From Halobacillus karajensis (GTDB lineage Bacteria > Bacillota > Bacilli > Bacillales > Halobacillaceae), in assembly GCF_900108515.1 (NCBI RefSeq), contig NZ_FNWW01000003.1, positions 310,001 through 374,000 on the forward strand: a stretch of 64,000 nucleotides of DNA, given 5' to 3'. The number at the start of each line of letters is the position of its first letter. Positions within the stretch are counted from its first letter, which is position 1. A program made the translations under genes and the position numbers. This document shows positions 47,199 through 56,530 of this stretch, one piece after another. The notes under the pieces were generated by a model that was given only the letters and a program-made list of their open reading frames with translations, did not search any database and had not been told where the DNA came from.

Positions 47199-48725
47199 AT
47201 GGACTATGTTATTGAAATGTTGAACATAAGAAAAGAATTCCCAGGCATAGTTGCAAATAATAACATTAACTTACAGGTGAAGAAAGGGGAAATCCATGCT
47301 CTTTTAGGGGAGAACGGAGCAGGGAAGTCCACATTGATGAATGTCTTGTTTGGGCTTTATCAGCCCGAAAAAGGTGAAATAAAGGTTCGGGGGAAGAAAG
47401 TGAATATTACCGACCCTAACGTCGCGAATGAGCAAGGAATAGGGATGGTTCACCAGCACTTCATGCTCGTAGATACGTTTACAGTCACTGAAAATATTGT
47501 ACTTGGAAGCGAACCTAAAAAAGCGGGAACCGTTAATTTGAAACATGCAGAAGAACAAGTGAGGGAGCTTTCAGAAAGATACGGGCTCAATGTAGATCCT
47601 AAAGCTAAAATCCGAGATATTTCTGTCGGAATGCAACAACGCGTGGAAATTTTGAAAACGCTTTATAGAGGTGCGGAGATTTTAATTTTCGATGAACCGA
47701 CAGCAGTTTTGACACCCCAGGAAATCAAAGAGCTCATAGATATAATGAATAGTCTGGTTAAAGAAGGAAAATCGATTATTTTAATCACTCACAAACTAAA
47801 AGAAATAATGGAAGTATGTGATCGCTGTACGGTTATTAGAAAAGGGAGAGGGATTGGTACCCTCGATGTTGCAGATACGAATCCAACAGAACTTGCTTCT
47901 TTAATGGTAGGTCGTGAAGTCAGCTTTTCGTCTGAAAAAACAAAAGCAAATCCGGAAGACGTGTTCCTTTCAGTGAAGGACTTGATGGTAAAAGATGTGC
48001 GTGGAGTGGAAATGGTCAAGGGACTTAACTTGGAAGTCCGGGCAGGAGAGATTGTTGGGATCGCTGGTGTAGATGGCAACGGACAGTCAGAGTTAATAGA
48101 GGCTATTACAGGATTGAGAAAGAGCGAAGCAGGATCGATTCACCTCCATAATAAACCAATAACAAATTTAACCCCACGCAAAGTTACACAATCAGGGGTT
48201 TCCCATATCCCTCAAGATCGCCATAAATTTGGGCTTATTTTGGATTTTCCTATTGGTGAAAATATGGTTTTACAAAGTTATCACGGGAAACCTTATTCAA
48301 AAAAGGGGATTATGAATTTTAAACAAATTTACAAGAAAGCAAAAGCATTGATATCCGAATATGATGTCCGCACCCCTAGTGCGGAAACACCTGCACGATC
48401 TCTGTCTGGTGGGAACCAGCAAAAAGCTATTATCGGCAGGGAAGTGGATAGATCTCCTGACCTAATCATTGCAGCCCAACCCACTCGAGGGTTAGACGTA
48501 GGAGCTATCGAATTTATCCATCAAAAATTGATAGAAGAGCGTGATAAAGGACGAGCGGTTCTTCTTTTGTCATTTGAACTCGATGAGATCATGAACTTGA
48601 GTGACCGGATTTCAGTCATTTTTGATGGCAAAATCATTGCCGATGTAAAGCCAGAAGAGACAAGTGAACAGGAACTAGGCCTTCTCATGGCTGGGAACTC
48701 GACTGAGAAAGCAGGTGAACAATAA
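47199..48725 (+). CDS. nupO: Nucleoside ABC transporter ATPase (double domain)
   Basis: A 508-residue tandem ABC ATPase for the nucleoside importer. The first domain has Walker A GENGAGKST near residue 38 and FDEPTAVLTP. The second has a degenerate Walker A (GVDGNGQSE near 291), the signature LSGGNQQK near 405 and AQPTRGLDVGAIEF in place of the usual Walker B Asp-Glu, which is normal for this sugar/nucleoside ATPase class. The stop overlaps nupP as TAATG. Confidence 0.92.
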   Translation: MDYVIEMLNIRKEFPGIVANNNINLQVKKGEIHALLGENGAGKSTLMNVLFGLYQPEKGEIKVRGKKVNITDPNVANEQGIGMVHQHFMLVDTFTVTENIVLGSEPKKAGTVNLKHAEEQVRELSERYGLNVDPKAKIRDISVGMQQRVEILKTLYRGAEILIFDEPTAVLTPQEIKELIDIMNSLVKEGKSIILITHKLKEIMEVCDRCTVIRKGRGIGTLDVADTNPTELASLMVGREVSFSSEKTKANPEDVFLSVKDLMVKDVRGVEMVKGLNLEVRAGEIVGIAGVDGNGQSELIEAITGLRKSEAGSIHLHNKPITNLTPRKVTQSGVSHIPQDRHKFGLILDFPIGENMVLQSYHGKPYSKKGIMNFKQIYKKAKALISEYDVRTPSAETPARSLSGGNQQKAIIGREVDRSPDLIIAAQPTRGLDVGAIEFIHQKLIEERDKGRAVLLLSFELDEIMNLSDRISVIFDGKIIADVKPEETSEQELGLLMAGNSTEKAGEQ

Positions 48726-49771
48726 TGTTTTCTAACCGCATCGTCAATATATTAATTCCAATCATATCCGTATTGCTCGGTCTTCTCTTTGGCGCTATTA
48801 TAATGCTTATCTTTGGATACAACCCGGTTACCGGCTTTGCAGCATTATGGAATGGTGCGTTTGGGGATTCCTATTTCATTGGTGAAACCGTCAGACAAGT
48901 CACTCCATATATTCTCTCAGGTCTTGCTGTAGCTTTCGCTTTAAGGTCTGGATTATTAAACATCGGTGTGGAAGGTCAGGTTTTCATGGGCTGGCTAGCC
49001 TCTGTGTGGATAGGGATATCCTTGGACCTTCCGATGGTTTTACATTTGCCATTAGCCATTTTGGCTGCTGCAGTTGCGGGTGCTTTCTGGGGGTTTATTC
49101 CAGGTATTCTGAAAGCGAAATTAGGGGTGCATGAAGTCATTGTGACCATCATGATGAACTATATCGCATTATACCTGAGTAATTCTATTGTTCGTAACCT
49201 TTTAACCGATGGAGCTGACAGAACGGAGAATGTCGCAGCGACGGCTTCTTTACAATCAAGTTGGCTTTCAGAAATGACCTTTTATTCAAGGATTCACTAT
49301 GGATTTATTATCGCTTTATTTATGGCTTTTATTATGTGGTTTATTATTAATCGTACAACCACCGGTTTTGAATTAAGAGCTGTTGGTTTTAACCAGAATG
49401 CTTCCAAGTATGCTGGAATGAACGTGAGTAAAAATATTATCCTTGCTATGGTGATTTCAGGTAGTTTTGCCGGCCTAGCGGGAGCAATGGAGGGGCTTGG
49501 CACATTTGGGTTCATGTCGATCAAATCCGGTTTTACAAATATCGGCTTTGATGGAATTGCTGTTGCCCTGTTAGGAGCAAACACCGCCGTAGGTGTTATT
49601 CTTGCTGCATTCCTTTTTGGTGTATTAAAAATCGGTGCCCTGAACATGCCGACAGAAGCGGGTGTTCCTACAGAACTTGTGGAGATTATCATTGCATTAA
49701 TTATATTCTTTGTTGCTTCAAGTTATATGATTCGCTGGATCATCCTGCGTTTTAAAAAGGAGGGGAAATAA
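48725..49771 (+). CDS. nupP: Nucleoside ABC transporter permease 1
   Basis: A 348-residue inner-membrane permease with about eight to ten membrane segments and the BPD_transp_2 pattern (GLLNIGVEGQVFMGWLAS near 77, IMMNYIALYLSN, GFNQNASKYAGMNV, SFAGLAGAMEGLG). The ATG overlaps the nupO stop. It pairs with nupQ to form the translocation pore. Confidence 0.92.
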   Translation: MFSNRIVNILIPIISVLLGLLFGAIIMLIFGYNPVTGFAALWNGAFGDSYFIGETVRQVTPYILSGLAVAFALRSGLLNIGVEGQVFMGWLASVWIGISLDLPMVLHLPLAILAAAVAGAFWGFIPGILKAKLGVHEVIVTIMMNYIALYLSNSIVRNLLTDGADRTENVAATASLQSSWLSEMTFYSRIHYGFIIALFMAFIMWFIINRTTTGFELRAVGFNQNASKYAGMNVSKNIILAMVISGSFAGLAGAMEGLGTFGFMSIKSGFTNIGFDGIAVALLGANTAVGVILAAFLFGVLKIGALNMPTEAGVPTELVEIIIALIIFFVASSYMIRWIILRFKKEGK

Positions 49772-50731
49772 ATGGAGATCGTTGAGTTAATCAGCCGAAT
49801 TCTCGGTGCATCCGTCGTGTTTGCAACCCCTCTTATTTTTACCGCTTTAGGAGGAGTATTCAGTGAGCGTTCGGGTGTTATAAATATCGGATTAGAAGGG
49901 TTAATGATTATGGGGGCGTTCGTAGCCATCGTTTCCAACCTGGCTTTCCATCATGTGTTTGGTGCTGCTACCCCCGTGATGTCGCTTATCATTGCCATGG
50001 TGGTTTCTGCCTTGTTTGCCCTTTTCCATGCAGTCGCTTCTATTACATTTCGGGCAGATCAGGTAGTTAGTGGTGTCGCTATTAATTTCCTTGCATTAGG
50101 AATTGGGTTATTCCTGACTAAACAATGGTATGACAAAGGGCAAACCGATTTCATTGAAAGTCCGATCTATTCCTCCCATGTACCGTTATTAAACAAAATT
50201 CCTATTATCGGAGATCTGTTTTTCAGCGGTTGGTACTGGACGTCTTATTTAGCCGTTGTTGCCGCTTTCATCGTATGGTTTGTTATTTATAAAACGCCGT
50301 TCGGGCTAAGGCTTCGATCTGTGGGCGAACATCCGATGGCTGCTGATACCAATGGAATCAATGTCTACAAAATGAGATATATTGGGGTTATGCTTTCAGG
50401 TGCTTTAGGTGGATTAGGCGGGGCTGTTTATGCACTGACGGTTACTCATAATTTTTCTCATGGTACCATTGTTGGACAAGGGTTTATTTCCCTCGCTGCG
50501 GTCATTTTCGGGAAATGGCATCCGCTTGGTGCGCTAGGAGCAGCTATATTTTTTGGTTTTGCTCAAAGCTTAAGCATTGTTTCTTCAGACATTGTACTAT
50601 TGAAAAATGTTCCGTCCGTCTTTATGCTGATCGCCCCATATGTATTGACAATCCTTGCTTTGGCTGGGTTTATCGGAAAGGCAGAGGCACCAAAGTCATT
50701 GGGAGAAGCTTACGTCAAAGGAAACAGGTAA
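49772..50731 (+). CDS. nupQ: Nucleoside ABC transporter permease 2
   Basis: A 319-residue second permease of the same family: GGVFSERSGVINIGLEGLMIMGAF near residue 28, GVAINFLALGIGLFLT, and GVMLSGALGGLGGAVYAL. The ATG follows the nupP stop directly, with AAAGGAGG at 49757-49764. It ends the transporter operon at a hairpin terminator. Confidence 0.92.
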   Translation: MEIVELISRILGASVVFATPLIFTALGGVFSERSGVINIGLEGLMIMGAFVAIVSNLAFHHVFGAATPVMSLIIAMVVSALFALFHAVASITFRADQVVSGVAINFLALGIGLFLTKQWYDKGQTDFIESPIYSSHVPLLNKIPIIGDLFFSGWYWTSYLAVVAAFIVWFVIYKTPFGLRLRSVGEHPMAADTNGINVYKMRYIGVMLSGALGGLGGAVYALTVTHNFSHGTIVGQGFISLAAVIFGKWHPLGALGAAIFFGFAQSLSIVSSDIVLLKNVPSVFMLIAPYVLTILALAGFIGKAEAPKSLGEAYVKGNR

Positions 50732-50740
50732 AGGATAGAA

Positions 50741-50776
50741 AGTCTGGTACATATTTGTGCCGGGCTTAATTTTTTA
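50741..50776 (+). terminator. Terminator of the nucleoside transporter operon
   Basis: AGTCTGGTACA (50741-50751) pairs with TGTGCCGGGCT (50756-50766) with three G-U pairs and a TATT loop, followed by TAATTTTTT. Confidence 0.75.
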
Positions 50777-50872
50777 CTTTTTGGTACATATACCTTAGCA
50801 TAGAACTTAGTTCGAATGGATGAATATGGACATATACGTCTATAATATAAGAGACTGATAAGGAGGATGAAT

Positions 50873-52156
50873 ATGAAATTGACTGAAGAAACGTTACTCG
50901 AAAAAGAAGGGTACCGTCTACATATTTTACCTAGTAAAAAATATAAAACCATTAATATTGTGGCAAAATTTAAAGCACCGCTTAAGAGAGAAGGCATTAC
51001 TGAAAGGGCTTTATTGCCACATGTCCTGCAGAAAGCTACGAATAATCACCCGAATGTCCGTTCATTACAGTCGGCATTTGAAAACCTATATGGAACAGCG
51101 CTTTCAAGCGATGGTTCTAAAAAAGGGGAAAATCATGTCATCAGTTTTCGAATGGAAGTCGTTAATGAAGCGTATTTGAATGATCAAGAGCCTATTCTGG
51201 AGGAAGCCTTCCAATTATTCCATGAAGTTCTTTTCGATCCAAAAATGGAAGGGGAAGGTTTTGATGCTTCCATTGTGGCACGGGAAAAGCAGACGCTGGA
51301 ACAAAAAATCACCAGTATTAAAGATGATAAAATGAGCTATGCCAACATGAGGCTGATGGATCACATGTGTGAAGAGGAACCATATGCTTTGCACGTACAT
51401 GGGTATTTGGATGATTTTGCTAATATCACACCAGAAAAACTGTATTCCTATTATAAGGATATGATTAGAAAAGATATGCTAGATGTTTATGTCATTGGAG
51501 ACATGGATACGAACACGATTGAAAAACTTACAGATAAGTATTTTTCAAGAAAAGAGAGCACGAATGTTGATAATGACCAATTGTCTGTAACTAAAGAAGT
51601 AAAACAAGTAAATGAAGTGATGGAAAGAGAAGAGGTTAATCAAGGGAAGCTGCATCTTGGATACCGGACATATACTAAATTCGGGGATGACGATTATTAT
51701 GCCTTGCAAATTTTTAATGGCATTTTTGGCGGATTTCCGAGTTCTAAATTATTTATGAACGTCCGTGAAAAACATAGTTTAGCCTACTATGCTGCCTCAA
51801 GGTTTGAAAGTCATAAAGGGCTGCTCCTTGTTTTTAGTGGAGTGGATCCTAAAGACTTTGATCAGGCAAAATCCATTATCTTAGAACAAATGGACGCAAT
51901 GAAACAAGGGGATTTCACGGAAAAACAAGTAGAGGAAACGAAGGAACAAGTGATTAATCAGCTTCAAGAAACCATGGACAACGCGAATGGTTTGATCGAA
52001 GTTCTTTACCATCAAATGCTTTCAGGAGCTGAGATGCCTGCGAATGAACTAATCGAAAACATTCGGACAGTTACAAAAGAACAGGTCGTCCAAATGGCTA
52101 AAAAGATAGAGTTGGATACGATCTACTTTTTGACTAGCAATGAAGGAGGGGAATAA
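50873..52156 (+). CDS. ymfF: M16-family peptidase-like protein YmfF (probably inactive)
   Basis: A 427-residue insulinase-family (M16) protein. At the place where active M16 enzymes have HxxEH it reads LLPHVLQKAT, so the zinc site is absent. Such proteins usually pair with an active M16 partner, here ymfH immediately downstream. ATG 50873 is chosen, six bases after AAGGAGG (50860-50866); an ATG at 50867 touches that site. Confidence 0.88.
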   Translation: MKLTEETLLEKEGYRLHILPSKKYKTINIVAKFKAPLKREGITERALLPHVLQKATNNHPNVRSLQSAFENLYGTALSSDGSKKGENHVISFRMEVVNEAYLNDQEPILEEAFQLFHEVLFDPKMEGEGFDASIVAREKQTLEQKITSIKDDKMSYANMRLMDHMCEEEPYALHVHGYLDDFANITPEKLYSYYKDMIRKDMLDVYVIGDMDTNTIEKLTDKYFSRKESTNVDNDQLSVTKEVKQVNEVMEREEVNQGKLHLGYRTYTKFGDDDYYALQIFNGIFGGFPSSKLFMNVREKHSLAYYAASRFESHKGLLLVFSGVDPKDFDQAKSIILEQMDAMKQGDFTEKQVEETKEQVINQLQETMDNANGLIEVLYHQMLSGAEMPANELIENIRTVTKEQVVQMAKKIELDTIYFLTSNEGGE

Positions 52157-52159
52157 ACA

Positions 52160-53452
52160 ATGGAAGAACTGGTTTATACACAATTGAAAGAAACAGTATA
52201 TCAGGAAACGATGGATAACGGATTGAAAGTTTTTCTTCTTTCCAAGCCGGAAATGGCAAAGACATTTGGGATATTTACTACCAATTACGGTTCAATAGAT
52301 CAGACCTTCACACCAATAGGGAAAGATGAAAAAGTGACGGTACCCGAAGGCATCGCCCATTTTTTAGAACATAAGCTATTTGAAAAAGAGGACAGGGATG
52401 TTTTTCAAGACTTTACACGTTTGGGGGCGTCTGCAAACGCGTTTACTTCTTTTACGAAGACAGCGTACCTCTTTTCAGCCACTAGTCAAATTGAAAAAAA
52501 CGTTCAAACATTGCTTGATTTTGTTCAGGATCCATATTTCTCAGAGGAATCAGTAGAGAAGGAAAAAGGAATTATCGCACAAGAAATCCGTATGTATGAT
52601 GATCAGCCGGATTGGCGTTCTTTTTTTGGGACCATCCAGAGCCTTTACCATAATCACCCGGTAAAAGTAGATATTGCGGGTACAGTGGATAGTATTCAAA
52701 ACATTACGAAGGATGATTTATATACTTGTTATGAGACATTTTACCATCCTTCCAACATGGTATTATTTATTGCAGGCAATTTCGATCCTGAATCGATGAT
52801 GGCGTTGGTCCGTGAAAATCAATCCAAGAAAGAGTTTCCGGATGCTCCGGAAATCAATCGTTCTTATCCGGATGAACCTACAACAGTAGCGAAAAAGGAC
52901 CATACGATTACTATGCCAGTCACAACAGCAAAAGCGATGGTGGGCGTTAAGGAGAATGTGAACGATTTAACAGGAGAAGAGCTTGTACGGGGAGAGTTAC
53001 TCTCTGGCATGATCCTTGACTATTACTTTTCAAGAAGCGGGGTCTTTTATGAGGAATTGTATAAAAACGACCTTATTGATGACAGCTTTCAATTTGAAAC
53101 AGAACTGGATCGTGAATTCGGTTTCACAATTCTCGGCGGGGATTCCCGGAAACCTGATGAGATGGCTGCCCGTATTAAGGAAATGCTGCATGAATTAAAG
53201 GACAAGAGAATATCCGATGAAGACTTTACAAGAATGAAGAGAAAGAAAATCGGTCAATTTATGCGAGCCATGAATTCCTTGGAATTTATCGCCAATCAGT
53301 TTACTCACTACCATACTCTCGGAACAGACTTATTTGAAGTTCTCCCAATCATTGAGTCCCTTACAGCAGACGATGCTGAGGAATATCTCCAACACTGGCT
53401 GAAGGAAGACGCAATCTCTGTTTTCCAAATTAAACCTCAAACCAATGCCTAA
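52160..53452 (+). CDS. ymfH: M16-family zinc peptidase YmfH
   Basis: A 430-residue M16 peptidase with the inverted zinc motif HFLEH at residues 67-71 and the distal Glu expected around 140-150 (KGIIAQEIRMYDDQPDW). It resembles the AlbF/YmfH group. ATG 52160 follows GAAGGAGGGG. With YmfF it forms a non-catalytic/catalytic pair. The substrate is unknown; homologues include bacteriocin-processing enzymes, but no bacteriocin gene is nearby. Confidence 0.9.
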   Translation: MEELVYTQLKETVYQETMDNGLKVFLLSKPEMAKTFGIFTTNYGSIDQTFTPIGKDEKVTVPEGIAHFLEHKLFEKEDRDVFQDFTRLGASANAFTSFTKTAYLFSATSQIEKNVQTLLDFVQDPYFSEESVEKEKGIIAQEIRMYDDQPDWRSFFGTIQSLYHNHPVKVDIAGTVDSIQNITKDDLYTCYETFYHPSNMVLFIAGNFDPESMMALVRENQSKKEFPDAPEINRSYPDEPTTVAKKDHTITMPVTTAKAMVGVKENVNDLTGEELVRGELLSGMILDYYFSRSGVFYEELYKNDLIDDSFQFETELDREFGFTILGGDSRKPDEMAARIKEMLHELKDKRISDEDFTRMKRKKIGQFMRAMNSLEFIANQFTHYHTLGTDLFEVLPIIESLTADDAEEYLQHWLKEDAISVFQIKPQTNA

Positions 53453-54164
53453 AAAGTGTTTGATCTTAGGAGCAAGTGGGGGGATCGGCCAAGCCATTGT
53501 CCGGGCGGCGGTCGATGAGGGATATATCGTAGGGTTACAATATTACAAAAATAAAGAAGCCATTATGGATTTGATTAGGGAAATACCTGAAGAACAAAGG
53601 GTTCAAACCTATCAAGCAGATTTGTCAACAATGAAAGGGATTGAAAAGTTTCTAGAACAGATAAGTGATGAATGGGATGCTATCATTTTTGCTGGCGGAC
53701 ATATGCATAGCAGCCTGTTTCAAGACCTGGAATCAAGGATTATGGATGAATTGTATTATGTGCATATTAAATCTGTTTGGATGATTACTCACAAAGTTTT
53801 GCCAGCTATGATTCACCGGAAAAAAGGCAATATTATTGTGATTAGTTCTATTTTTGGGATTGAAGGAGCCAGTATGGAAGTCGTGTATAGTTCTGTGAAA
53901 GGAGCACAAAATAGTTTCGTTAAAGGATTGGCTAAAGAAGTAGCTCCTAGTGGAATCAGGGTGAATGGTGTGGCTCCTGGATTGATACAGACCAAAATGA
54001 ATGATCATTTGGAAAAAGAGGACTGGGAAGCCCTTGAGGATGATATACCTCTTGGCCGAGCCGGCACACCTGAAGAAGTAGCGGATACCGTTCTTTTCCT
54101 ATTAAATGAAAAATCAAGCTATGTGACAGGACAGGTGATCCAGGTTAATGGAGGTTGGCGGTAA
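53445..54164 (+). CDS. ymfI: Short-chain dehydrogenase/reductase YmfI
   Basis: A 239-residue classical SDR. The cofactor motif GASGGIG is near residues 8-14, the active-site YxxxK is Tyr148-Lys152 (YSSVK), and the C-terminal VTGQVIQVNGGWR is typical of FabG-like enzymes. The ATG overlaps the ymfH stop by eight bases. The substrate is unknown. Confidence 0.9.
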   Translation: MPKKCLILGASGGIGQAIVRAAVDEGYIVGLQYYKNKEAIMDLIREIPEEQRVQTYQADLSTMKGIEKFLEQISDEWDAIIFAGGHMHSSLFQDLESRIMDELYYVHIKSVWMITHKVLPAMIHRKKGNIIVISSIFGIEGASMEVVYSSVKGAQNSFVKGLAKEVAPSGIRVNGVAPGLIQTKMNDHLEKEDWEALEDDIPLGRAGTPEEVADTVLFLLNEKSSYVTGQVIQVNGGWR

Positions 54165-54231
54165 TTCAATTGCATAAGATTCATGTTTCCTTCTCATACT
54201 AATGGTGAAAAAATACAGAGGAGGTTACATC

Positions 54232-54492
54232 ATGTCTGTTCTCGAAAATTTCGATTCTTGGAAAGATTTCCTGGGCGACCGTTTACATCAGGCTAAAGGT
54301 CAGGGAATGCAGGAACAAGCTGTTTCAGAGCTTGCTTATGAAATCGGAGGATATTTAGCGAATTCCGTGGATGCTCAAAACGACCAGGAGGCTGTTTTGC
54401 GAGATCTTTGGAATGTAGCAGATGAGAAAGAACAACACGCCATTGCTAATATGATGGTGAAGCTGGTGCAAAACGAAGGCAACCAATCTTAA
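54232..54492 (+). CDS. ymfJ: DUF3243 protein YmfJ
   Basis: An 86-residue, probably all-helical protein of the YmfJ family (DUF3243), of unknown function. Visible pattern: NFDSWKDFLGDRLHQAKGQGMQEQAVSELAYEIGGYLAN and DLWNVADEKEQHAIANMMVKLV. ATG 54232 follows GAGGAGG; an ATG at 54202 lies before that site. A strong terminator follows. Confidence 0.88.
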   Translation: MSVLENFDSWKDFLGDRLHQAKGQGMQEQAVSELAYEIGGYLANSVDAQNDQEAVLRDLWNVADEKEQHAIANMMVKLVQNEGNQS

Positions 54493-54501
54493 CCTCGTCC
54501 C

Positions 54502-54533
54502 AAAATCCGCACAGAACACTGTGCGGATTTTTC
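54502..54533 (+). terminator. Terminator after ymfJ
   Basis: A perfect 13-pair stem, 54502-54514 with 54519-54531 around an AACA loop, ending in TTTTT. Confidence 0.88.
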
Positions 54534-54699
54534 TGTTTACAAAAACCAAAATATTGTTGGTAGAACCATTTTTTGTAGGTTTATCTCATTTCTCACCTTT
54601 CCTATTTATAAAAAATCCTTTATGATAGATAGAGAGTGAAAAATTCCATAAATCACTCGACTTTGATAAATAACGACAATTTCTCAGAGGAGCTGTGTT

Positions 54700-55491
54700 A
54701 TGGAAAAAAAAGAGTGGTACCTAGAGTATGAAATTCAATATAACCGCCCTGGATTGCTCGGGGACATCTCCTCATTGTTAGGTATGATGGCGATCAATAT
54801 CGTCACCATTAATGGTGTGGAGAATTCACACCGAGGTATGCTGCTTCTATGTAAAGATGAAGAGCAAATGACGCGTTTAAGATCAATACTTAATACAATG
54901 GATACCATTAAAGTGACTAAACTGCGCAGACCAAAGCTGAGAGACCGCTTGGCTGTAAGGCATGGACGATATATACATAGTGATGTTGATGATCGTAAAA
55001 CGTTCCGTTTTAATCGTGAGGATTTAGGGTTACTTGTTGATTTTATGGCTGAACTGTTTATGAAAGATGGCCATAAATTGATTGGCATTCGTGGGATGCC
55101 TCGGGTAGGAAAAACGGAATCTGTTGTCGCTGCAAGTGTGTGTGCAAACAAACGATGGTTGTTTGTCTCCAGTACGCTTTTAAAGCAGACGGTAAGGAAT
55201 CAACTCATTGATGAAGAGTATAATGAAGATAACCTTTATATTATTGATGGGATTGTGTCAGCTAAGAGAGCAAATGAAAAACATTGGCAGCTTGTTCGTG
55301 AAATTATGAGACTGCCTGCAACGAAAGTTATTGAACACCCTGATATTTTTGTCCAGGAGACAGAATATGCAATGGAAGACTTTGATTACATCATTGAGCT
55401 TCGGAATAATGAAGATGAAGAAATAACTTATGAACCTGTGGAAAAGTCTGAGATGTCTATGAATGAAGGCTTTTCTATGTTCGATTTTTAG
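54700..55491 (+). CDS. ymfK: DUF3388 protein YmfK with ACT-like and P-loop-like regions
   Basis: A 263-residue cytoplasmic protein of the YmfK family (DUF3388), of unknown function. The N-terminus (residues 5-75) looks like an ACT domain (YEIQYNRPGLLGDISSLLGMM, ITINGVENSHRGML pattern). The remainder has a Walker A-like GMPRVGKT at residues 132-139 (G132 to T139) after LIGIR, followed by LFVSSTLLKQTV and a hydrophobic LYIIDG that could be Walker B. If real, this is a ligand-sensing NTPase. ATG 54700 follows GAGGAG. It lies between ymfJ and the RodZ-like gene. Confidence 0.85.
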   Translation: MEKKEWYLEYEIQYNRPGLLGDISSLLGMMAINIVTINGVENSHRGMLLLCKDEEQMTRLRSILNTMDTIKVTKLRRPKLRDRLAVRHGRYIHSDVDDRKTFRFNREDLGLLVDFMAELFMKDGHKLIGIRGMPRVGKTESVVAASVCANKRWLFVSSTLLKQTVRNQLIDEEYNEDNLYIIDGIVSAKRANEKHWQLVREIMRLPATKVIEHPDIFVQETEYAMEDFDYIIELRNNEDEEITYEPVEKSEMSMNEGFSMFDF

Positions 55492-55509
55492 AAATTGGAT
55501 GGTGTTAAC

Positions 55510-56412
55510 ATGGAGATTGGAGCTAGACTGAAGGAAGCCAGGGAGTCGAAGGGGCTTTCATTAGAAACATTACAAGAAACAACGAAAATACAAAAACGCT
55601 ACCTTCAGGCTATAGAAAAGAATGAATTTCAAGTGCTGCCAGGGAAGTTCTATACAAGAGCTTTTATTCGAGAATATGCATCAGCTGTAGGGTTGGATCC
55701 TGAGCAGGTGATGGAAGAACATAAAGCGGAGCTTCCAACGTTTGATGAAGAAAACACGGTACAATACAGCCGTGTCCAAAGGACAAAGAAAGAAGCAACT
55801 CAAAAGAGCAGCCGTTCATCCCGCATTCTTCCAACGATTTTAACCGTCGGACTAATCATCGGATTAATTTTTGTCATTTGGGTTGTTTGGCAGAATATGA
55901 GTGGAACGGATCAAGAAAGTGGTGAGTCAGACAACAACTCTAATGATGAAATAAATGTTCCAGCTGAATCAGAAGAAGAAGCTTCTAATGATCAGGAACA
56001 AGCGGACAGCGCAAATGATACAACGGAAGAGGAAACAGATCCAGCGGAGGGTGAGGAAGATTCAACGGAAGATACTACAGAAGAAGTAAAAATGGAGCTT
56101 ACTCAAGAAGGGTCAGGGTCCTTTCCTGAGCACGAGTACCAAATTACCGGTGCTAGCGACCCTAAGGTAACGATTGAGTTAACTGGCACAGCTTATTTGG
56201 AAGTTCAAGCTCCTAAGGGTGGAGAGAGCCTTATAACTTCAAAAGAATACACAGCTGATGATTCGCCAATTTCGCTGGATTTAGGTGAGAGTGATGAGGT
56301 TTTTATTAAAACTGGAAATGCACCGGGAACCACGGTAAAGGTTGGAGATCAAGAGGTAAGTTACCCAAATCCAGAATTGTCTACCCAGAAGTTATGGTTG
56401 CAATTTAACTAA
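55510..56412 (+). CDS. rodZ: RodZ-like helix-turn-helix membrane protein (YmfM)
   Basis: A 300-residue RodZ/YmfM homologue, a cell-shape and division-associated membrane protein. It has a cytoplasmic helix-turn-helix (residues 1-70, LKEARESKGLSLETLQETTKIQKRYLQAIE), one membrane helix (about 104-124), a very acidic low-complexity extracytoplasmic linker (130-195), and a C-terminal DUF4115-like beta domain (200-300). ATG 55510 is preferred, although its ribosome site (GGATGG) is weak. It precedes pgsA as in B. subtilis. Confidence 0.9.
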   Translation: MEIGARLKEARESKGLSLETLQETTKIQKRYLQAIEKNEFQVLPGKFYTRAFIREYASAVGLDPEQVMEEHKAELPTFDEENTVQYSRVQRTKKEATQKSSRSSRILPTILTVGLIIGLIFVIWVVWQNMSGTDQESGESDNNSNDEINVPAESEEEASNDQEQADSANDTTEEETDPAEGEEDSTEDTTEEVKMELTQEGSGSFPEHEYQITGASDPKVTIELTGTAYLEVQAPKGGESLITSKEYTADDSPISLDLGESDEVFIKTGNAPGTTVKVGDQEVSYPNPELSTQKLWLQFN

Positions 56413-56434
56413 GGAACTGAATATAATCATCACT

Positions 56435-56498
56435 AGGCTGCCCCATGGATACATTTATAAGAGTGCATAATCGCTCTTTGTGAACGGGCAGCCTTTCA
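56435..56498 (+). other. Nested hairpin between rodZ and pgsA
   Basis: An outer stem AGGCTGCCC (56435-56443) with GGGCAGCCT (56486-56494) encloses an inner stem AAGAGTG (56459-56465) with CGCTCTT (56472-56478, one G-U pair) around CATAAT. A short TTTC follows. It could terminate rodZ transcription or act as a pgsA leader structure. Confidence 0.55.
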
Positions 56499-56530
56499 TG
56501 TACGAAATGGACGACTAGGAGAGTGAACGT

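Noticed and set aside
47199-48725. Loss of the Walker B acidic residue in the second NupO domain
   Set aside because: AAQPTRGLD in place of DEPTRGLD, together with a degenerate second Walker A, is normal for this family of tandem nucleoside ATPases.
54735-55151. Minus-strand frame of 138 codons opposite ymfK
   Set aside because: Antisense to a conserved gene, with low-complexity Ser/Arg composition.
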